This document shows positions 47,158-56,868 of a stretch of 64,000 bases of DNA, in pieces (position 1 is the first letter of the stretch; every line of letters begins with the position of its first letter). The DNA comes from Photorhabdus cinerea (GTDB lineage Bacteria > Pseudomonadota > Gammaproteobacteria > Enterobacterales > Enterobacteriaceae). The notes below the pieces were generated by a model that saw only the letters and a program-made list of their open reading frames with translations, searched no databases and had not been told where the DNA came from. Position numbers and translations under genes: made by a program. The stretch lies in assembly GCF_011189575.1 (NCBI RefSeq), contig NZ_PUJW01000001.1:62001-126000 (forward strand). The letters run 5' to 3'.

Positions 47158-47453
47158 GAGGATACCGCTCCTGGGGTTATATACTGATTGGCCCGACCAC
47201 CGAATTTACTGTTATAACCTTGCAGATCAGCATGAGGTGTTGTGAGAGTAAGCTGGATAGCATTTTGCAACTGAGGATTCGCACGTTTGAGAATGTGCGC
47301 TTCATGCAATCGATTATCCTGTTGTACATCAAGATATAAGCTGAGGGTTTTTGACCAAGAGAGCTTACCGTCCATCTTGTGGAGAAATTCGTCAAAATAG
47401 AGGTGGCCAATATCTATCGGGGAATTAAAGCCATTATCTTTTAATATCTTACT
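47156..47453 (-). pseudogene. Duplicated 5' fragment of tcdA
   Basis: About 300 bp nearly identical to 45844-46144, the beginning of the TcdA-like gene (KILKDNGFN through GRANQYxTPGAVSS). It lacks the original start codon and is disrupted: two overlapping frames cover it, so it has at least one indel. The junction with the tpsA fragment lies at a short shared TAGAGGATA-like sequence. Confidence 0.85.
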
Positions 47454-47520
47454 GTAAGCAGAAGAATTAATGGAAAAGTGAACTATTCCGCCCGAATAAA
47501 AATGTTTAAACGAGCGGTGT

Positions 47521-47539
47521 AACCTCCTTTGACGAGGTT
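47521..47539. terminator. Hairpin downstream of the peptide permease gene
   Basis: The arms AACCTC and GAGGTT enclose a 7-nt loop. A T-rich run follows on the plus strand only, while the adjacent gene is on the minus strand. Its role as terminator is uncertain. Confidence 0.35.
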
Positions 47540-47553
47540 TTATTTAAAACAAA

Positions 47554-49023
47554 TTATGCTTTTTGTTTTCCATTCATCATACGATTCAGCCTCGGTACCG
47601 TGATTGCCATGATGATGGCGACAATAAAGGTCGCAATACCAATTTTGCCAAATACGTTGGTATAGACTGGCAACGTTTCCAGTGGATCAGTAATACCTTC
47701 CGGTACCGCAGTAAAAGCTGCTACATGGCCGCCGAGTAAGAATGAGGTTGCTTGAGTTAAGTACCACATCCCCAGAATAAAACCCATCAAATACTGAGGA
47801 ACCAGAGCAGCGACCATTGCCAGACCGAGCGCACTGATCATCAATTCACCAAGACTTTGGAACAGATAAACCAGAACGATAAACCAGGGTGAAGTCAAAC
47901 CTTGTTCATCAGCAAACCACAAACCGGCAGCCGCGGCAGTCAGGAAACCTAAAGAACACAGGAACATACCAATTGTAAACTTAGTCGGCATCGTCAGGTC
48001 TTTACCTTTAGAACCCCAGTGAGTGTATAGAGCTGCTAGTATCGGACTAGCAGCCACTATCCAGAATGGGTTGAGGGCTTGGAAACTGACTGGGTTGATA
48101 TCAAAACCAAGTAACTGATGGTGAACGTTATTGATTGCGAAGAAGTTCAGAGAAGTTGGCATCTGAGCATATAGGATGAAGAATACAATAGCTTGAAGCA
48201 TCAGAATGAAAGCAACAAACATTTTGTTTCGGCCAACTTTATCCTGCTTGAATGCTTCACGGAAGAAGATAAACACGATAATTACAGACAGCCCAATCAG
48301 AACAATATTAGTTATGTTCACATTGTGCATCAGCCATGCACAAATGAAAATCATTGCAACACTTCCAGCCAGTACCAGAGTCAGGTTTTTATAGTTGATT
48401 CGTTGATGATCGGGTTCAGAACCAATATTGCGAACCGTATTGCGACAGAGGATATAGACCAACAAAGCGATAATCAGGCCAATACCACAAATATTGTAGG
48501 TAGTGGCATAACCGAATTTTTCAGCAATGACTGGTGCAATCGCGAGTGAGAACAGGGAACCGATGTTGATTGACATGTAAAACAAAGTAAATGCCCCATC
48601 CAGACGAGGATCTTTCGGTGGATAGCATTTAGATAGCAGGCTGGCCGGGTTGGCCTTGAACAGGCCGTTACCAACGGCAATCGTTCCTAATGCGTAGAAA
48701 ATTAGTTCAGGTTTCAAGATCGAAAGACCTGTCATAAAGTAACCTATTGTCAGAACGATGGCACCTAACACAATGGTTCGTTTGGTCCCCAGTAAGTGGT
48801 CACCTACATAGCCACCAATAGCGATCAGGCCATAGACCAGCGCAGCAAATGCTCCGAAGGTGGTAAATGCTTGTTCTTGAGAAAACCCTAGTTTGTGTAC
48901 AAAGTAAACAGCAAGAATACCCTGTACGCCGTAGTAGCCGAATCGTTCCCAAAGTTCGACGAAGAAAATCATAAAGAATGGTTTGGGTTGTTGTAATAAA
49001 CCGATGAATGCGGGTTTATTCAT
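47554..49023 (-). CDS. dtpA: POT-family proton-dependent di-/tripeptide permease (DtpA/TppB-like)
   Basis: A polytopic inner-membrane transporter of about 489 residues with 12-14 hydrophobic segments, importing di- and tripeptides with protons. It shows the family motif ExxERFxYYG (ELWERFGYYG), GGYVGDHLLGTKR in the first loop, and GLFKANPASLLSKCYP followed by FTLFYMSINIGSLF. I set the start at ATG 49023, which has AGAGG 9 nt upstream; the TTG at 49047 would add eight residues. It is a single gene with its own promoter region (49024-49360). Which of the Dtp paralogues it is cannot be decided here. Confidence 0.88.
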   Translation of the reverse strand: MNKPAFIGLLQQPKPFFMIFFVELWERFGYYGVQGILAVYFVHKLGFSQEQAFTTFGAFAALVYGLIAIGGYVGDHLLGTKRTIVLGAIVLTIGYFMTGLSILKPELIFYALGTIAVGNGLFKANPASLLSKCYPPKDPRLDGAFTLFYMSINIGSLFSLAIAPVIAEKFGYATTYNICGIGLIIALLVYILCRNTVRNIGSEPDHQRINYKNLTLVLAGSVAMIFICAWLMHNVNITNIVLIGLSVIIVFIFFREAFKQDKVGRNKMFVAFILMLQAIVFFILYAQMPTSLNFFAINNVHHQLLGFDINPVSFQALNPFWIVAASPILAALYTHWGSKGKDLTMPTKFTIGMFLCSLGFLTAAAAGLWFADEQGLTSPWFIVLVYLFQSLGELMISALGLAMVAALVPQYLMGFILGMWYLTQATSFLLGGHVAAFTAVPEGITDPLETLPVYTNVFGKIGIATFIVAIIMAITVPRLNRMMNGKQKA

Positions 49024-49299
49024 AGTTAATTGCCTCTGATTAGCCAATATTTATTGGAATACACACAAAAACTCACAGTAACATTCAGTAACATAATGTG
49101 TTGATAAAGTTATGTTTTTATGTGATTTGTCCAATCGTTTGCGAACAAGGTAGATTATTATATGGTTAAAATAGGTTCTTGGTGGTTGATCACACTAATA
49201 TAAATAACAATATTAAATTTAACAGTATATTCATCAGGTGAATGTCAGAAATTGTAGGGTTTAGTAGAGTGGTTAACTGCCAGACAAGAAAAGAAGACT

Positions 49300-49323
49300 A
49301 TTCAGGCCGGTTAGGGCCTGAAT
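49300..49323 (-). terminator. Likely terminator of hpaBC
   Basis: The arms ATTCAGGCC and GGCCTGAAT form a 9-bp stem, followed on the minus strand by a T-rich stretch (AGTCTTCTTTTC). It lies 38 nt after the hpaC stop. Confidence 0.65.
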
Positions 49324-49360
49324 ATTGGAGGAACAGTTTAATCATCTGATGGATGGGGGG

Positions 49361-49876
49361 TTAAACGGCTGCGGCAGTTTCCAGCATAACTGGACGGAAA
49401 TTACGCTTGAAGTAGATCAAACCATGTCCTTGTTCGCTTACCGTAATATGTTGGATTTTGACCAGATACACATTATGAGTACCTACCTCCTGGACTTGTT
49501 CAATTTCACCTTCAAGACTGGCGAGTGTACCGGTTAACACAGGTTGGCCTAACACTCCTTTCTGCCATATATTCCAGCGAAAACGTTCTTCCATACTGAC
49601 GTCGGTCATGCCAGCAAAGTGGCGTGCCATCAATTCTTGCTCATGGTTTAAGATATTTACACACAGGCGGCCATTTTCCTGAAAAACAACATTCATAGCG
49701 CTGTTACGGTTAAGACATACCATCAGAGTGGGTGGTGTATCGGTGATCGAGCATACCGCTGTGGCAGTGATACCACAGCATCCGGCATTGCCATCAGTGG
49801 TGACGATATTCACCGCTGCTGACAGGCTCGCCATCGCATCTCTGAAACGCAGGCGATGTTCATTTTCTACAGACAT
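49361..49876 (-). CDS. hpaC: Flavin reductase component of 4-hydroxyphenylacetate 3-monooxygenase (HpaC-like)
   Basis: A protein of 171 residues, the normal HpaC length. It reduces FAD with NADH and passes FADH2 to HpaB. It belongs to the flavin reductase domain family, with FRDAMASLSAAVNIVTTDG at the start, GITATAVCSITDTPPTLMVC in the flavin-binding part, and VGTHNVYLVKIQ near the end. An AGGAGG site lies 6 nt before the ATG. It follows hpaB by 20 nt in one operon. Confidence 0.93.
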   Translation of the reverse strand: MSVENEHRLRFRDAMASLSAAVNIVTTDGNAGCCGITATAVCSITDTPPTLMVCLNRNSAMNVVFQENGRLCVNILNHEQELMARHFAGMTDVSMEERFRWNIWQKGVLGQPVLTGTLASLEGEIEQVQEVGTHNVYLVKIQHITVSEQGHGLIYFKRNFRPVMLETAAAV

Positions 49877-49896
49877 AATTGGCCTCCTGCTACTGG

Positions 49897-51459
49897 TTAT
49901 TTCAGCAGCTTATCTAACTGGTTAATATCGTTATTGTTGTATAAGTGTGGTCTGAGCCAGCCGTTCTGATCGTAATCAGAAAGGCAGCGATCAACCATAT
50001 CCATCATTTTCTTCATATTGCCAGAACCATGGGCATGACGTAGACATTGCATACGAATTTCATCTTGGCTGCCAGCGTAATTAATTTCATACAACTCATG
50101 ACGACCACCGAATTCACTGCCAATTGCATCCCACATCAGTTTTAAGATCTTAATTCGTTCAACATGATCTATGCCGTTGGAACCGCGAACATACCGGGCC
50201 AGATATTTGTTAATTTCTGGGTTATTCATATCACGTACACTGGATGGCAAATAAATCAGGCCACTGGTGACGTTTTTTTCAATAATATTCTTAATCTTAG
50301 TATAAGCCGTTGGCGCCATAACCCGATAAGTTTGTATCGCTTGAGTATTCGGCATATAGGCTCCGCCTTTCCACGGTTTAGCTTCGGCCCACATTGCATC
50401 ACTCAGCGACCAGAACAGGTTACGCCAGGCAACAACTTCACCTAAATCAGCTTGAACACCCCGGAATTCTATCACTCCGGTACATTCCAAGCTCCTTTGC
50501 AGCAGGGCGGTAATAAAATCCAGCTTCACGGCCAGACGTACACAAGCCTGTAATGGGTATAGGCTTGCGAATCCTGCTTGAACTGCCCAGTGACGAGCGC
50601 GGTCAAAATCACGGTAAATCAGGACATTTTCCCAAGGGATAAGTACTTTATCCATCACCAGAATCGCATCGTTTTCATCAAAGCGGCTGGATAAGGGATA
50701 ATCGAACGGAGAACCTGTCGCACCTGCTACTAGTTCATAGGAGGCGCGGGAAATCAGTTTTACCCCATCAGCATTCATTGGTGCGACAAACATCAGGGCG
50801 AAGTCAGGATTATCTCCCATTATTTGCGCGGAACCGAAACCAATAAAATTATAATGAGTCAGAGCTGAGTTGGTCGCTACCACTTTTGCGCCGCTGACGA
50901 TGATACCTGCATCAGTCTCTTTTTCCAGTTGGATATAAACATCACGTGTCTGATCTGCGGGTTTATGGCGATCAATTGGAGGATTAACGATGGCGTGATT
51001 AAAGTAAACACCCGCTTCCTGAATACGTTTATACCAGATACGGGCGTTGTCAGAGAACTGACCATAATATTCAGGAAATGCGCCTAGTGCATTGCCGAAT
51101 GCCGCTTTATAGTCAGGCGAACGACCCATCCAACCATAAGTCTGACGTGACCATTCAGCGATAGCATCACGCTGCTGACGTAACTCATCTGCGCTGGTGG
51201 CAAAGCGGAAAAATTTATGAGTATATCCGCCACTGCCGGTATCGGTATTCCAGCATAAAGTATCATGGGTTTCCGGGGAGTGCAGTGCGTCATATAACTG
51301 ACCGATTGAAGCAGCAGAATTGCGGAACGCGGGATGTGTAGTGACATCTTTTACGCGCTCACCATAAATATAAATTTCGCGGCCATCCTGAAGGCTTTTT
51401 AGGTACTCTTCACGGGTAAACGGGCGTTTTTTATCGGCGCGAAAGTCTTCTGGTTTCAT
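49897..51459 (-). CDS. hpaB: 4-hydroxyphenylacetate 3-monooxygenase, oxygenase component (HpaB-like)
   Basis: At 520 residues it has the same length as E. coli HpaB. It hydroxylates 4-hydroxyphenylacetate, and often tyrosine or p-coumarate-like phenols, at the 3-position using FADH2 from HpaC and oxygen. Family features are FTREEYLKSLQDGREIYIYG at the N-terminus, MGRSPDYKAAFGNALG, and GSEFGGRHELYEINYAGSQ near the end. None of the remaining hpa ring-cleavage genes is next to it, so it may serve catechol formation in secondary metabolism rather than growth on 4-HPA. That is inference. GAGGT lies before the ATG. Confidence 0.93.
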   Translation of the reverse strand: MKPEDFRADKKRPFTREEYLKSLQDGREIYIYGERVKDVTTHPAFRNSAASIGQLYDALHSPETHDTLCWNTDTGSGGYTHKFFRFATSADELRQQRDAIAEWSRQTYGWMGRSPDYKAAFGNALGAFPEYYGQFSDNARIWYKRIQEAGVYFNHAIVNPPIDRHKPADQTRDVYIQLEKETDAGIIVSGAKVVATNSALTHYNFIGFGSAQIMGDNPDFALMFVAPMNADGVKLISRASYELVAGATGSPFDYPLSSRFDENDAILVMDKVLIPWENVLIYRDFDRARHWAVQAGFASLYPLQACVRLAVKLDFITALLQRSLECTGVIEFRGVQADLGEVVAWRNLFWSLSDAMWAEAKPWKGGAYMPNTQAIQTYRVMAPTAYTKIKNIIEKNVTSGLIYLPSSVRDMNNPEINKYLARYVRGSNGIDHVERIKILKLMWDAIGSEFGGRHELYEINYAGSQDEIRMQCLRHAHGSGNMKKMMDMVDRCLSDYDQNGWLRPHLYNNNDINQLDKLLK

Positions 51460-52301
51460 GTCTACCTCACAGTCTGAATAAAAAGCGCCTGTTTTGATAT
51501 CAATATAATCAATGTTGGCACTGGTATGTTAATTTAATGTTTATTTTGTGTTTCTTAATTGAAGCTTCAGAATGGCTTTTCTTGAATAGATTTTTGGAAG
51601 GTTCGCTGGTACTTTTCGTTGAGGAGTTGTGATTTGTCACTAAACTGTGATCCAGACGATCTTTTGGTAACGAACTGTTTTAAGATCTGTTTTTCGCTGA
51701 ATGAGTTGATGAGGTGGTAATTATATGGGCTATTAAATAAATGGTGTTTTGTGTAGGAAATTCAGGTCAATGTTGTTTACTGTGGGCTTCCACGTCTGGG
51801 GTTTGGGAATCTTCTCTCTGAGTTACGAAGGTGGAAGGATATCAATAGCTAAATTTCTTGTTACTAGGTTTTTCTCTTTAATATCCTGGCAATCAAATTT
51901 GCTCCTGATCTTCCTCACGTAATTGTTACGGCTTGATTATCTATTTCATTGTATTTTTTTATGTTTTTTAAGATTTTTATTTTATTTGATATAAAATGTT
52001 ATTTTTTATTTTTTTTAGGGTTTTTATAGTCTTATATTCCATTTTTTTACCATTGTCCATACATATAACAATTTCTTAATGTTTGTTTTTTTTGTATTTG
52101 ATTGATTTAAAAGAATTATGTTATCTTTGGTTTTTGATATAAAACAATTTTTACTGAAGTTTGAAAGTTAATCTAAACCGATGTATACCAATTGTCATAA
52201 AAATAAGGCCAGTTTTATTGCCTTGGAAAATACAAAATAAACCAATATAACTCGCACATGCCTTATGTATGGCGGGGTATATCTATTAGCAAGGTAAGAG
52301 C
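51460..52301. other. Long AT-rich intergenic region
   Basis: About 840 bp. The part 51930-52110 is strikingly T-rich on the plus strand. I see no ORF with coding character, tRNA or clear repeat. It probably carries the hpaB promoter and the upstream border of the megasynthase cluster. Confidence 0.5.
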
Positions 52302-52677
52302 ATGTTATGTGTACTTATTGGTAGTATTTATTTTTTCCTCAGTAGCATGGAAGGACGCCCAACCTCCATTGATATTTCTCTGGTATTATATTCACTGATG
52401 GCGATTATTTCCGTTTCAGCGGAAGTTATTTTTGACAGTGTGATGCAAGCTGTCAGAAAATATGATTGTGAGAATAAGACTAACCTTGGTAATAATATTC
52501 TTATAAACGAGGGACGAATAGTTAATATACTTTTTAATCCGTGCCTTCAGTGCGTTCATCATCGTCGCCATATTTATAATTTCCCTTGATTCATTCTCTG
52601 CGATGCAGGTCACGGTTATTGTAGCATTGATCGCCGTAGTTGCTGTCGTCTCAGGAAATATAACAATATTGCAGTAA
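52302..52677 (+). pseudogene. Possible small membrane protein gene, frame-disrupted
   Basis: From ATG 52302 (AAGG 7 nt upstream) a frame encodes two hydrophobic stretches (CVLIGSIYFFLSS, SLVLYSLMAIISVSAEVIF). After about 52520 the continuing membrane-protein character shifts to another frame: FSAFIIVAIFIISLDSFS and VTVIVALIAVVAVVSGN, ending at TAA 52675-52677. Joined by one indel, the product would have about 125 residues and four hydrophobic segments. I do not recognise a family. It could be a pseudogene, a sequencing error, or chance hydrophobicity of T-rich DNA. Confidence 0.3.
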
Positions 52678-52733
52678 GTAATTTTTGATGTGTGTTGTGC
52701 ATGGGATTATTTAACTTAAAGCGTGAGGAGTAT

Positions 52734-55700
52734 ATGTCTGAGACATATTCAATGTATGGTAAGAAAGATCGGGGCGATATTGCTATTATCGGAATGGCTA
52801 GCCATTTCCCCGATGCTTCAAATTTGCATGAGTTCTGGGAAAATATAATAGCTAAAAAAGACTCTTTGACCGATATTACCACTGTGTCAGAGGTAGAATA
52901 TTGGAGTAAAGAAGATTTTTATCACCCAGATGCATCGGTTGCAGACAAAACATATAGTCACAAAGCTGGTTTTGTTCCTGCCATTGATTTTGACCCAGTG
53001 GAATTTAAAATTCCACCGACTATCATTGATTCAATCAGTACCATCCAATTATTTTCATTGTATGTGGCCAAACAGGCAATGCTGGATGCCGGATTAATTG
53101 GCCAGGAAAATAAGTGCGTGAACCGAGATCGTATCGGCGTTATTTTGGGCGGCGGCGGTAATGGCAATACCTTATTCTCGCTGGCGGCCCGCCAGCAAAC
53201 CCCGTATCTGCGTAAAATCATGATCAAGTCCGGCTTATCAGAGGAGGTTGTGGACGAGGTGATCGACCGGGTGCATGATTCATGCCTTGAATGGAATGAG
53301 GACAGTTTACCCGGCTTTCTCGGTAATGTGGCCTGCGGTCGTATCGCCAGCCATTTTGACCTTGGAGGGACGACCTACATGGTGGATGCTGCCTGTGCGA
53401 GCAGTTTGGCGGCGATCAAAGCTGCCATTGGTGAGCTTAATTCAGGCAGCTGTGATGTTGTGTTGACGGGGGGAGTTAATCTGGAGAACTCAGCGTTCTC
53501 TTTTGTCTGTTTCAGCAAGACCCCGGCACTGTCGAAAAGCAACTTGTCACGTCCTTTTGATCGTGACTCTGATGGCATCATGCTCGGTGATGGTGTGGGT
53601 ATGCTGGTGTTGAAACGTCTGAAAGACGCCGAGTTGGATGGTGACAAAATCTATGCAGTGATCAAATCGATTGAAGCATCTAGCGATGGTAAAGCAAAAA
53701 GCATTTTTGCCCCCCGTTACGAAGGCCAGGTAAAAGCACTTAAGCGTGCTTATGCCCGTGCCGGACTCACTCCAGCAGATATTCAACTGATCGAGGCGCA
53801 TGGCACCGGGACAGCTACCGGTGATAATACAGAACTAAAAAGCCTGCGTATGGTCTTTGATGAATACAAGATGGCGGCTAAATCAGTGGCTATAGGCAGC
53901 ATTAAGTCACAGATTGGGCATACCCGCAGTGCGGCGGGGGCTGCATCAATGATTAAAACGACGCTTGCACTGTACCATAAAGTATTACCTCCCACGATCA
54001 ACGTCAGTCAGCCTGACGAAATGCTGTCCGGGGATAATGGACCATTCTATATCAACAATGAGCCTCGCCCTTGGTTACGACCCCTCAACGGTGCACCGCG
54101 TCGCGCGGCTCTCAGTGCTTTCGGTTTTGGAGGAACCAATTTTCACGCGATTCTGGAAGAGTATGAGCAGGAGCCGCGTGGTGCCTATCGCTTGAATGGA
54201 CAAGCAGTCACGTTGCTGTTCTGCGACGAGACCCCTGAACAATTGTTGGTCCGATGTGAGGCGGCGCTAGCACGCTTTGGCAGTGCGTCGTCTGTTGGGC
54301 AGGTGTTACGTGAGCATCTTGCACACCAGGATCTTAATGGGCTACAGCCTCATCAAGCGCGTTTGTTGTTTGTTGCCACGTCGGGCGCACAGGCGGCGGA
54401 GCTTATGGCGGTGGCGGTGAAACAGTTAAAACAAAAGAGTGAAAGTGGCTGGGAACACCCACTGGGAATTTACTACCAGCCCTCGGCGAAAAACCTGGCT
54501 GGCAAAGTGGTCGCGTTGTTCCCGGGGCAGGGATCGCAGTATGTCAATATGGGTCGTGATATTGCCAATGATTACCCTGAAATGCGTCAGGCGCTGGAAG
54601 CTTTGGATGCAATAGCGGCCAACGAGCGCGGCCAAGGGGTGTCACACGTGATTTATCCCACTCCGGTGTTTTCCGATGCTGAGCGGCAGCAACAAAACGC
54701 TATTCTGACCGATACGGCTAATGCCCAACCGGCATTGGGGGCTATCAGCGCCGGCTATTTTACGATTCTGAAAGAGAGTGGCTTTAACCCTGATTTTGTT
54801 GCCGGCCACAGCTATGGTGAAGTTGCCGCTTTATGGGCAGCTGGTGGGCTGTCTGATGCTGATTTTTACCGTGTGTCACTGGCGCGGGGAATGGCTGTGG
54901 CGTCTGCTGCCGATGTTCAGGGATCAGACGCGGATGCTGGGGCAATGCTGGCGGCGTCGTTAACACCAGAGCAACGTGAAAATATACTCAAACGCTACCC
55001 GGAGATTACCGTTGCTAACGATAACTCCGCCTCGCAGGTGGTGCTGGCTGGGGCTACAACGTTGATCCACCAGCTACATGATGAACTGAAGGCCAGACAG
55101 ATCCACTGTCGCCTTTTACCCGTGTCAGCTGCGTTTCACACTGAATTTATCCAGTCGGCTTATACGCCATTCCGTGAATACTTGAAGCAAATCAACTTTC
55201 AGTCACCTCAATGCTCACTGTTTTCAAGCGCGACGGCGGCGCTTTACGGTAAGTCGCCTGCGGACATTGCTAGCCTGCTAGCGAAACAATTGGTTATGCC
55301 AGTGCGATTCCGCGAAACGATAGAAACCATCTATCAGCTCGGTGGCCGCCTGTTTGTCGAAATTGGGCCAAAAGGGGTATTGAGTAAGTTGGTCGCGGAT
55401 ATCCTCAATGGCAGGGAGCACAGTATCATCTCGGTTAATACCAGTGATAAAGGCGAGGAGAGGTTACAGTTGGCTCGGGCTCAGGCTAGGTTACTGGCAG
55501 AGGGAGTCAGGTTAAATGTCCTGGATCGGCATGCCCGTGTACAACCGCCATCGGAGGAAAAAACCAACCATCTGACTTTCAGGCTCAGTGGTGGTTTTTT
55601 CATGTCAGATAAGAATCAGGCACGGCGCGAACGTGCGATGCGTGACGGCGACACCGCTGTAGTGGAGCGGTTCATTGCCAATCGTGCGCCTGTGGCAGCA

Positions 55701-56846
55701 CCAGTCATCACCAGACCGGCATCAGCGTCTATGGTACAGACGGGATCGCCAAAGGGGCCAGCTCCATTCTTACAACGAAGCACGTCAGTTGCAATTCAGA
55801 AGCGAGACAATCCTATGGAACAGAATAATCAATTGAATGAGCACGAGGGGGATAACAATTTGGATGGACTGTTGCAGGCGCAGCGGGTCATGAGCCAACT
55901 GCATGAGCAGTTTCAGACCAACCAGAAAGAGTATATCCAACTACTGGGGTCATTGTTGAACAAGCAATATACCCTGTTGGAAAAGTTCCAGGATCACCAG
56001 AACTTGCCGAGCATGTTGTCCAGTCTGGGGCAAAGCGTGCAGTTGCTGGAAAAAAACCTGGAGTTGTATCACTACAACCATGAGCGATATTTTGCTACTC
56101 AGCAGAGTTTGTTTCAGTCAGGGCAGACCGTACAGCCGGTGATTTCCGTTGTAGCGCCTAAGGCACCCCCCGTCGCGACGGCTCCGGTTATGAAGGAAAT
56201 TGCCGTGCCGCGCCCGGCCATGCCTGTTACCCCTTCCGTGCCAGTGGTGAATCAGTCAGTTACATCGGCTAAACCCAGCGTAGGTGACCCGGAACTGGAA
56301 AAACAAATCAAACGCTTAGAACAAATTACTGCGGCAAAAATCATTGGCAAATTGGTTGTCATTGTCAGCGACAAAACCGGCTACCCGCAGGATATGATAG
56401 ATGCGGAAATGGATCTTGAGGCTGATCTTGGCATTGACTCTATCAAACGTCTGGAAATTTTCGGCGCGATGTTTGATGCTTTTTCCGCAGACACCGGCAT
56501 TTATCACGATGTGTTGAAGAACACCTATCTGGAAGCCTTTGATATCGAAGTACTGAGTAATATCAGTAAGATCTCTGTGTTCTTTAAACAGATGAACGAT
56601 GAGATTATCGCCGATATTCGTCGTAAAAATTCGGGCGATGTACCGATAGAGGAAGGGTCGGCGTCGAAGGATTCCTTGATTGGCGACAATGCTCGTGAAT
56701 TGGGTAACGGCCGGACTCAGAATGGCCTGCGAGCGTCAGAAGGGGGGAAGGCAGAAGCACAGTTACGCACATTGGGCTTCGTGACTTCAACTTCCTCTGT
56801 GACAAAGGCCGACAGTGCAAAAAAGTCTTGGCTGAATCGCAACTGA
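52734..56846 (+). CDS. PfaA-like PUFA/polyketide synthase, KS-AT-ACP part
   Basis: A megasynthase subunit of about 1370 residues. I choose ATG 52734 (GAGGAG just upstream); GTG 52692 is an alternative. The ketosynthase (about 15-480) has Cys221 in DAACASS and the His motifs EAHGTGTATGD and SQIGHT. The acyltransferase (about 580-870) has FPGQGSQY and Ser693 in GHSYG. A Gln/Leu-rich coiled linker spans about 1040-1120. One acyl carrier domain has Ser1236 in LGIDSIKRLE. EPA/DHA-type PfaA carries several carrier domains and continues into a ketoreductase. Here the frame ends after one carrier, and the ketoreductase lies in the -1 frame. The join has the signature of programmed frameshifting (see 56819-56868). 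The single carrier resembles zeamine/fabclavine-type synthases. Confidence 0.88.
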   Translation: MSETYSMYGKKDRGDIAIIGMASHFPDASNLHEFWENIIAKKDSLTDITTVSEVEYWSKEDFYHPDASVADKTYSHKAGFVPAIDFDPVEFKIPPTIIDSISTIQLFSLYVAKQAMLDAGLIGQENKCVNRDRIGVILGGGGNGNTLFSLAARQQTPYLRKIMIKSGLSEEVVDEVIDRVHDSCLEWNEDSLPGFLGNVACGRIASHFDLGGTTYMVDAACASSLAAIKAAIGELNSGSCDVVLTGGVNLENSAFSFVCFSKTPALSKSNLSRPFDRDSDGIMLGDGVGMLVLKRLKDAELDGDKIYAVIKSIEASSDGKAKSIFAPRYEGQVKALKRAYARAGLTPADIQLIEAHGTGTATGDNTELKSLRMVFDEYKMAAKSVAIGSIKSQIGHTRSAAGAASMIKTTLALYHKVLPPTINVSQPDEMLSGDNGPFYINNEPRPWLRPLNGAPRRAALSAFGFGGTNFHAILEEYEQEPRGAYRLNGQAVTLLFCDETPEQLLVRCEAALARFGSASSVGQVLREHLAHQDLNGLQPHQARLLFVATSGAQAAELMAVAVKQLKQKSESGWEHPLGIYYQPSAKNLAGKVVALFPGQGSQYVNMGRDIANDYPEMRQALEALDAIAANERGQGVSHVIYPTPVFSDAERQQQNAILTDTANAQPALGAISAGYFTILKESGFNPDFVAGHSYGEVAALWAAGGLSDADFYRVSLARGMAVASAADVQGSDADAGAMLAASLTPEQRENILKRYPEITVANDNSASQVVLAGATTLIHQLHDELKARQIHCRLLPVSAAFHTEFIQSAYTPFREYLKQINFQSPQCSLFSSATAALYGKSPADIASLLAKQLVMPVRFRETIETIYQLGGRLFVEIGPKGVLSKLVADILNGREHSIISVNTSDKGEERLQLARAQARLLAEGVRLNVLDRHARVQPPSEEKTNHLTFRLSGGFFMSDKNQARRERAMRDGDTAVVERFIANRAPVAAPVITRPASASMVQTGSPKGPAPFLQRSTSVAIQKRDNPMEQNNQLNEHEGDNNLDGLLQAQRVMSQLHEQFQTNQKEYIQLLGSLLNKQYTLLEKFQDHQNLPSMLSSLGQSVQLLEKNLELYHYNHERYFATQQSLFQSGQTVQPVISVVAPKAPPVATAPVMKEIAVPRPAMPVTPSVPVVNQSVTSAKPSVGDPELEKQIKRLEQITAAKIIGKLVVIVSDKTGYPQDMIDAEMDLEADLGIDSIKRLEIFGAMFDAFSADTGIYHDVLKNTYLEAFDIEVLSNISKISVFFKQMNDEIIADIRRKNSGDVPIEEGSASKDSLIGDNARELGNGRTQNGLRASEGGKAEAQLRTLGFVTSTSSVTKADSAKKSWLNRN

Positions 56847-56868
56847 GCGTTATGCCTGCGGTTCAGCC
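56819..56868 (+). promoter_or_regulatory. Candidate programmed -1 ribosomal frameshift signal
   Basis: The heptamer A AAA AAG (56819-56825) is in the upstream gene's frame (codons GCA AAA AAG). After a 4-nt spacer, arms 56830-56841 (GGCTGAATCGCA) and 56857-56868 (TGCGGTTCAGCC) form a 12-bp stem with one G-U pair and a 15-nt loop. The zero-frame stop (56844-56846) lies in the loop. Slipping by -1 leads into GTC TTG GCT GAA, the frame of the following ORF. AAAGG at 56804-56808, 10 nt upstream, could be the stimulatory Shine-Dalgarno seen in dnaX. The downstream ORF has no good ribosome site of its own. Confidence 0.75.

Noticed and set aside
51930..52110. T-rich stretch before the megasynthase cluster
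   Set aside because: No hairpin, repeat unit or promoter pattern could be made out. It is AT-rich spacer DNA.
52416..52613. Minus-strand ORF of 65 codons
   Set aside because: It lies opposite the plus-strand membrane-protein pattern, has no ribosome site, and follows from the base composition.
56742..56747. G6 run in the KS-AT-ACP gene as an alternative frameshift point
   Set aside because: The downstream frame is open here as well, but its translation between this run and 56825 has no family character. The A AAA AAG heptamer with its stem explains the join better.
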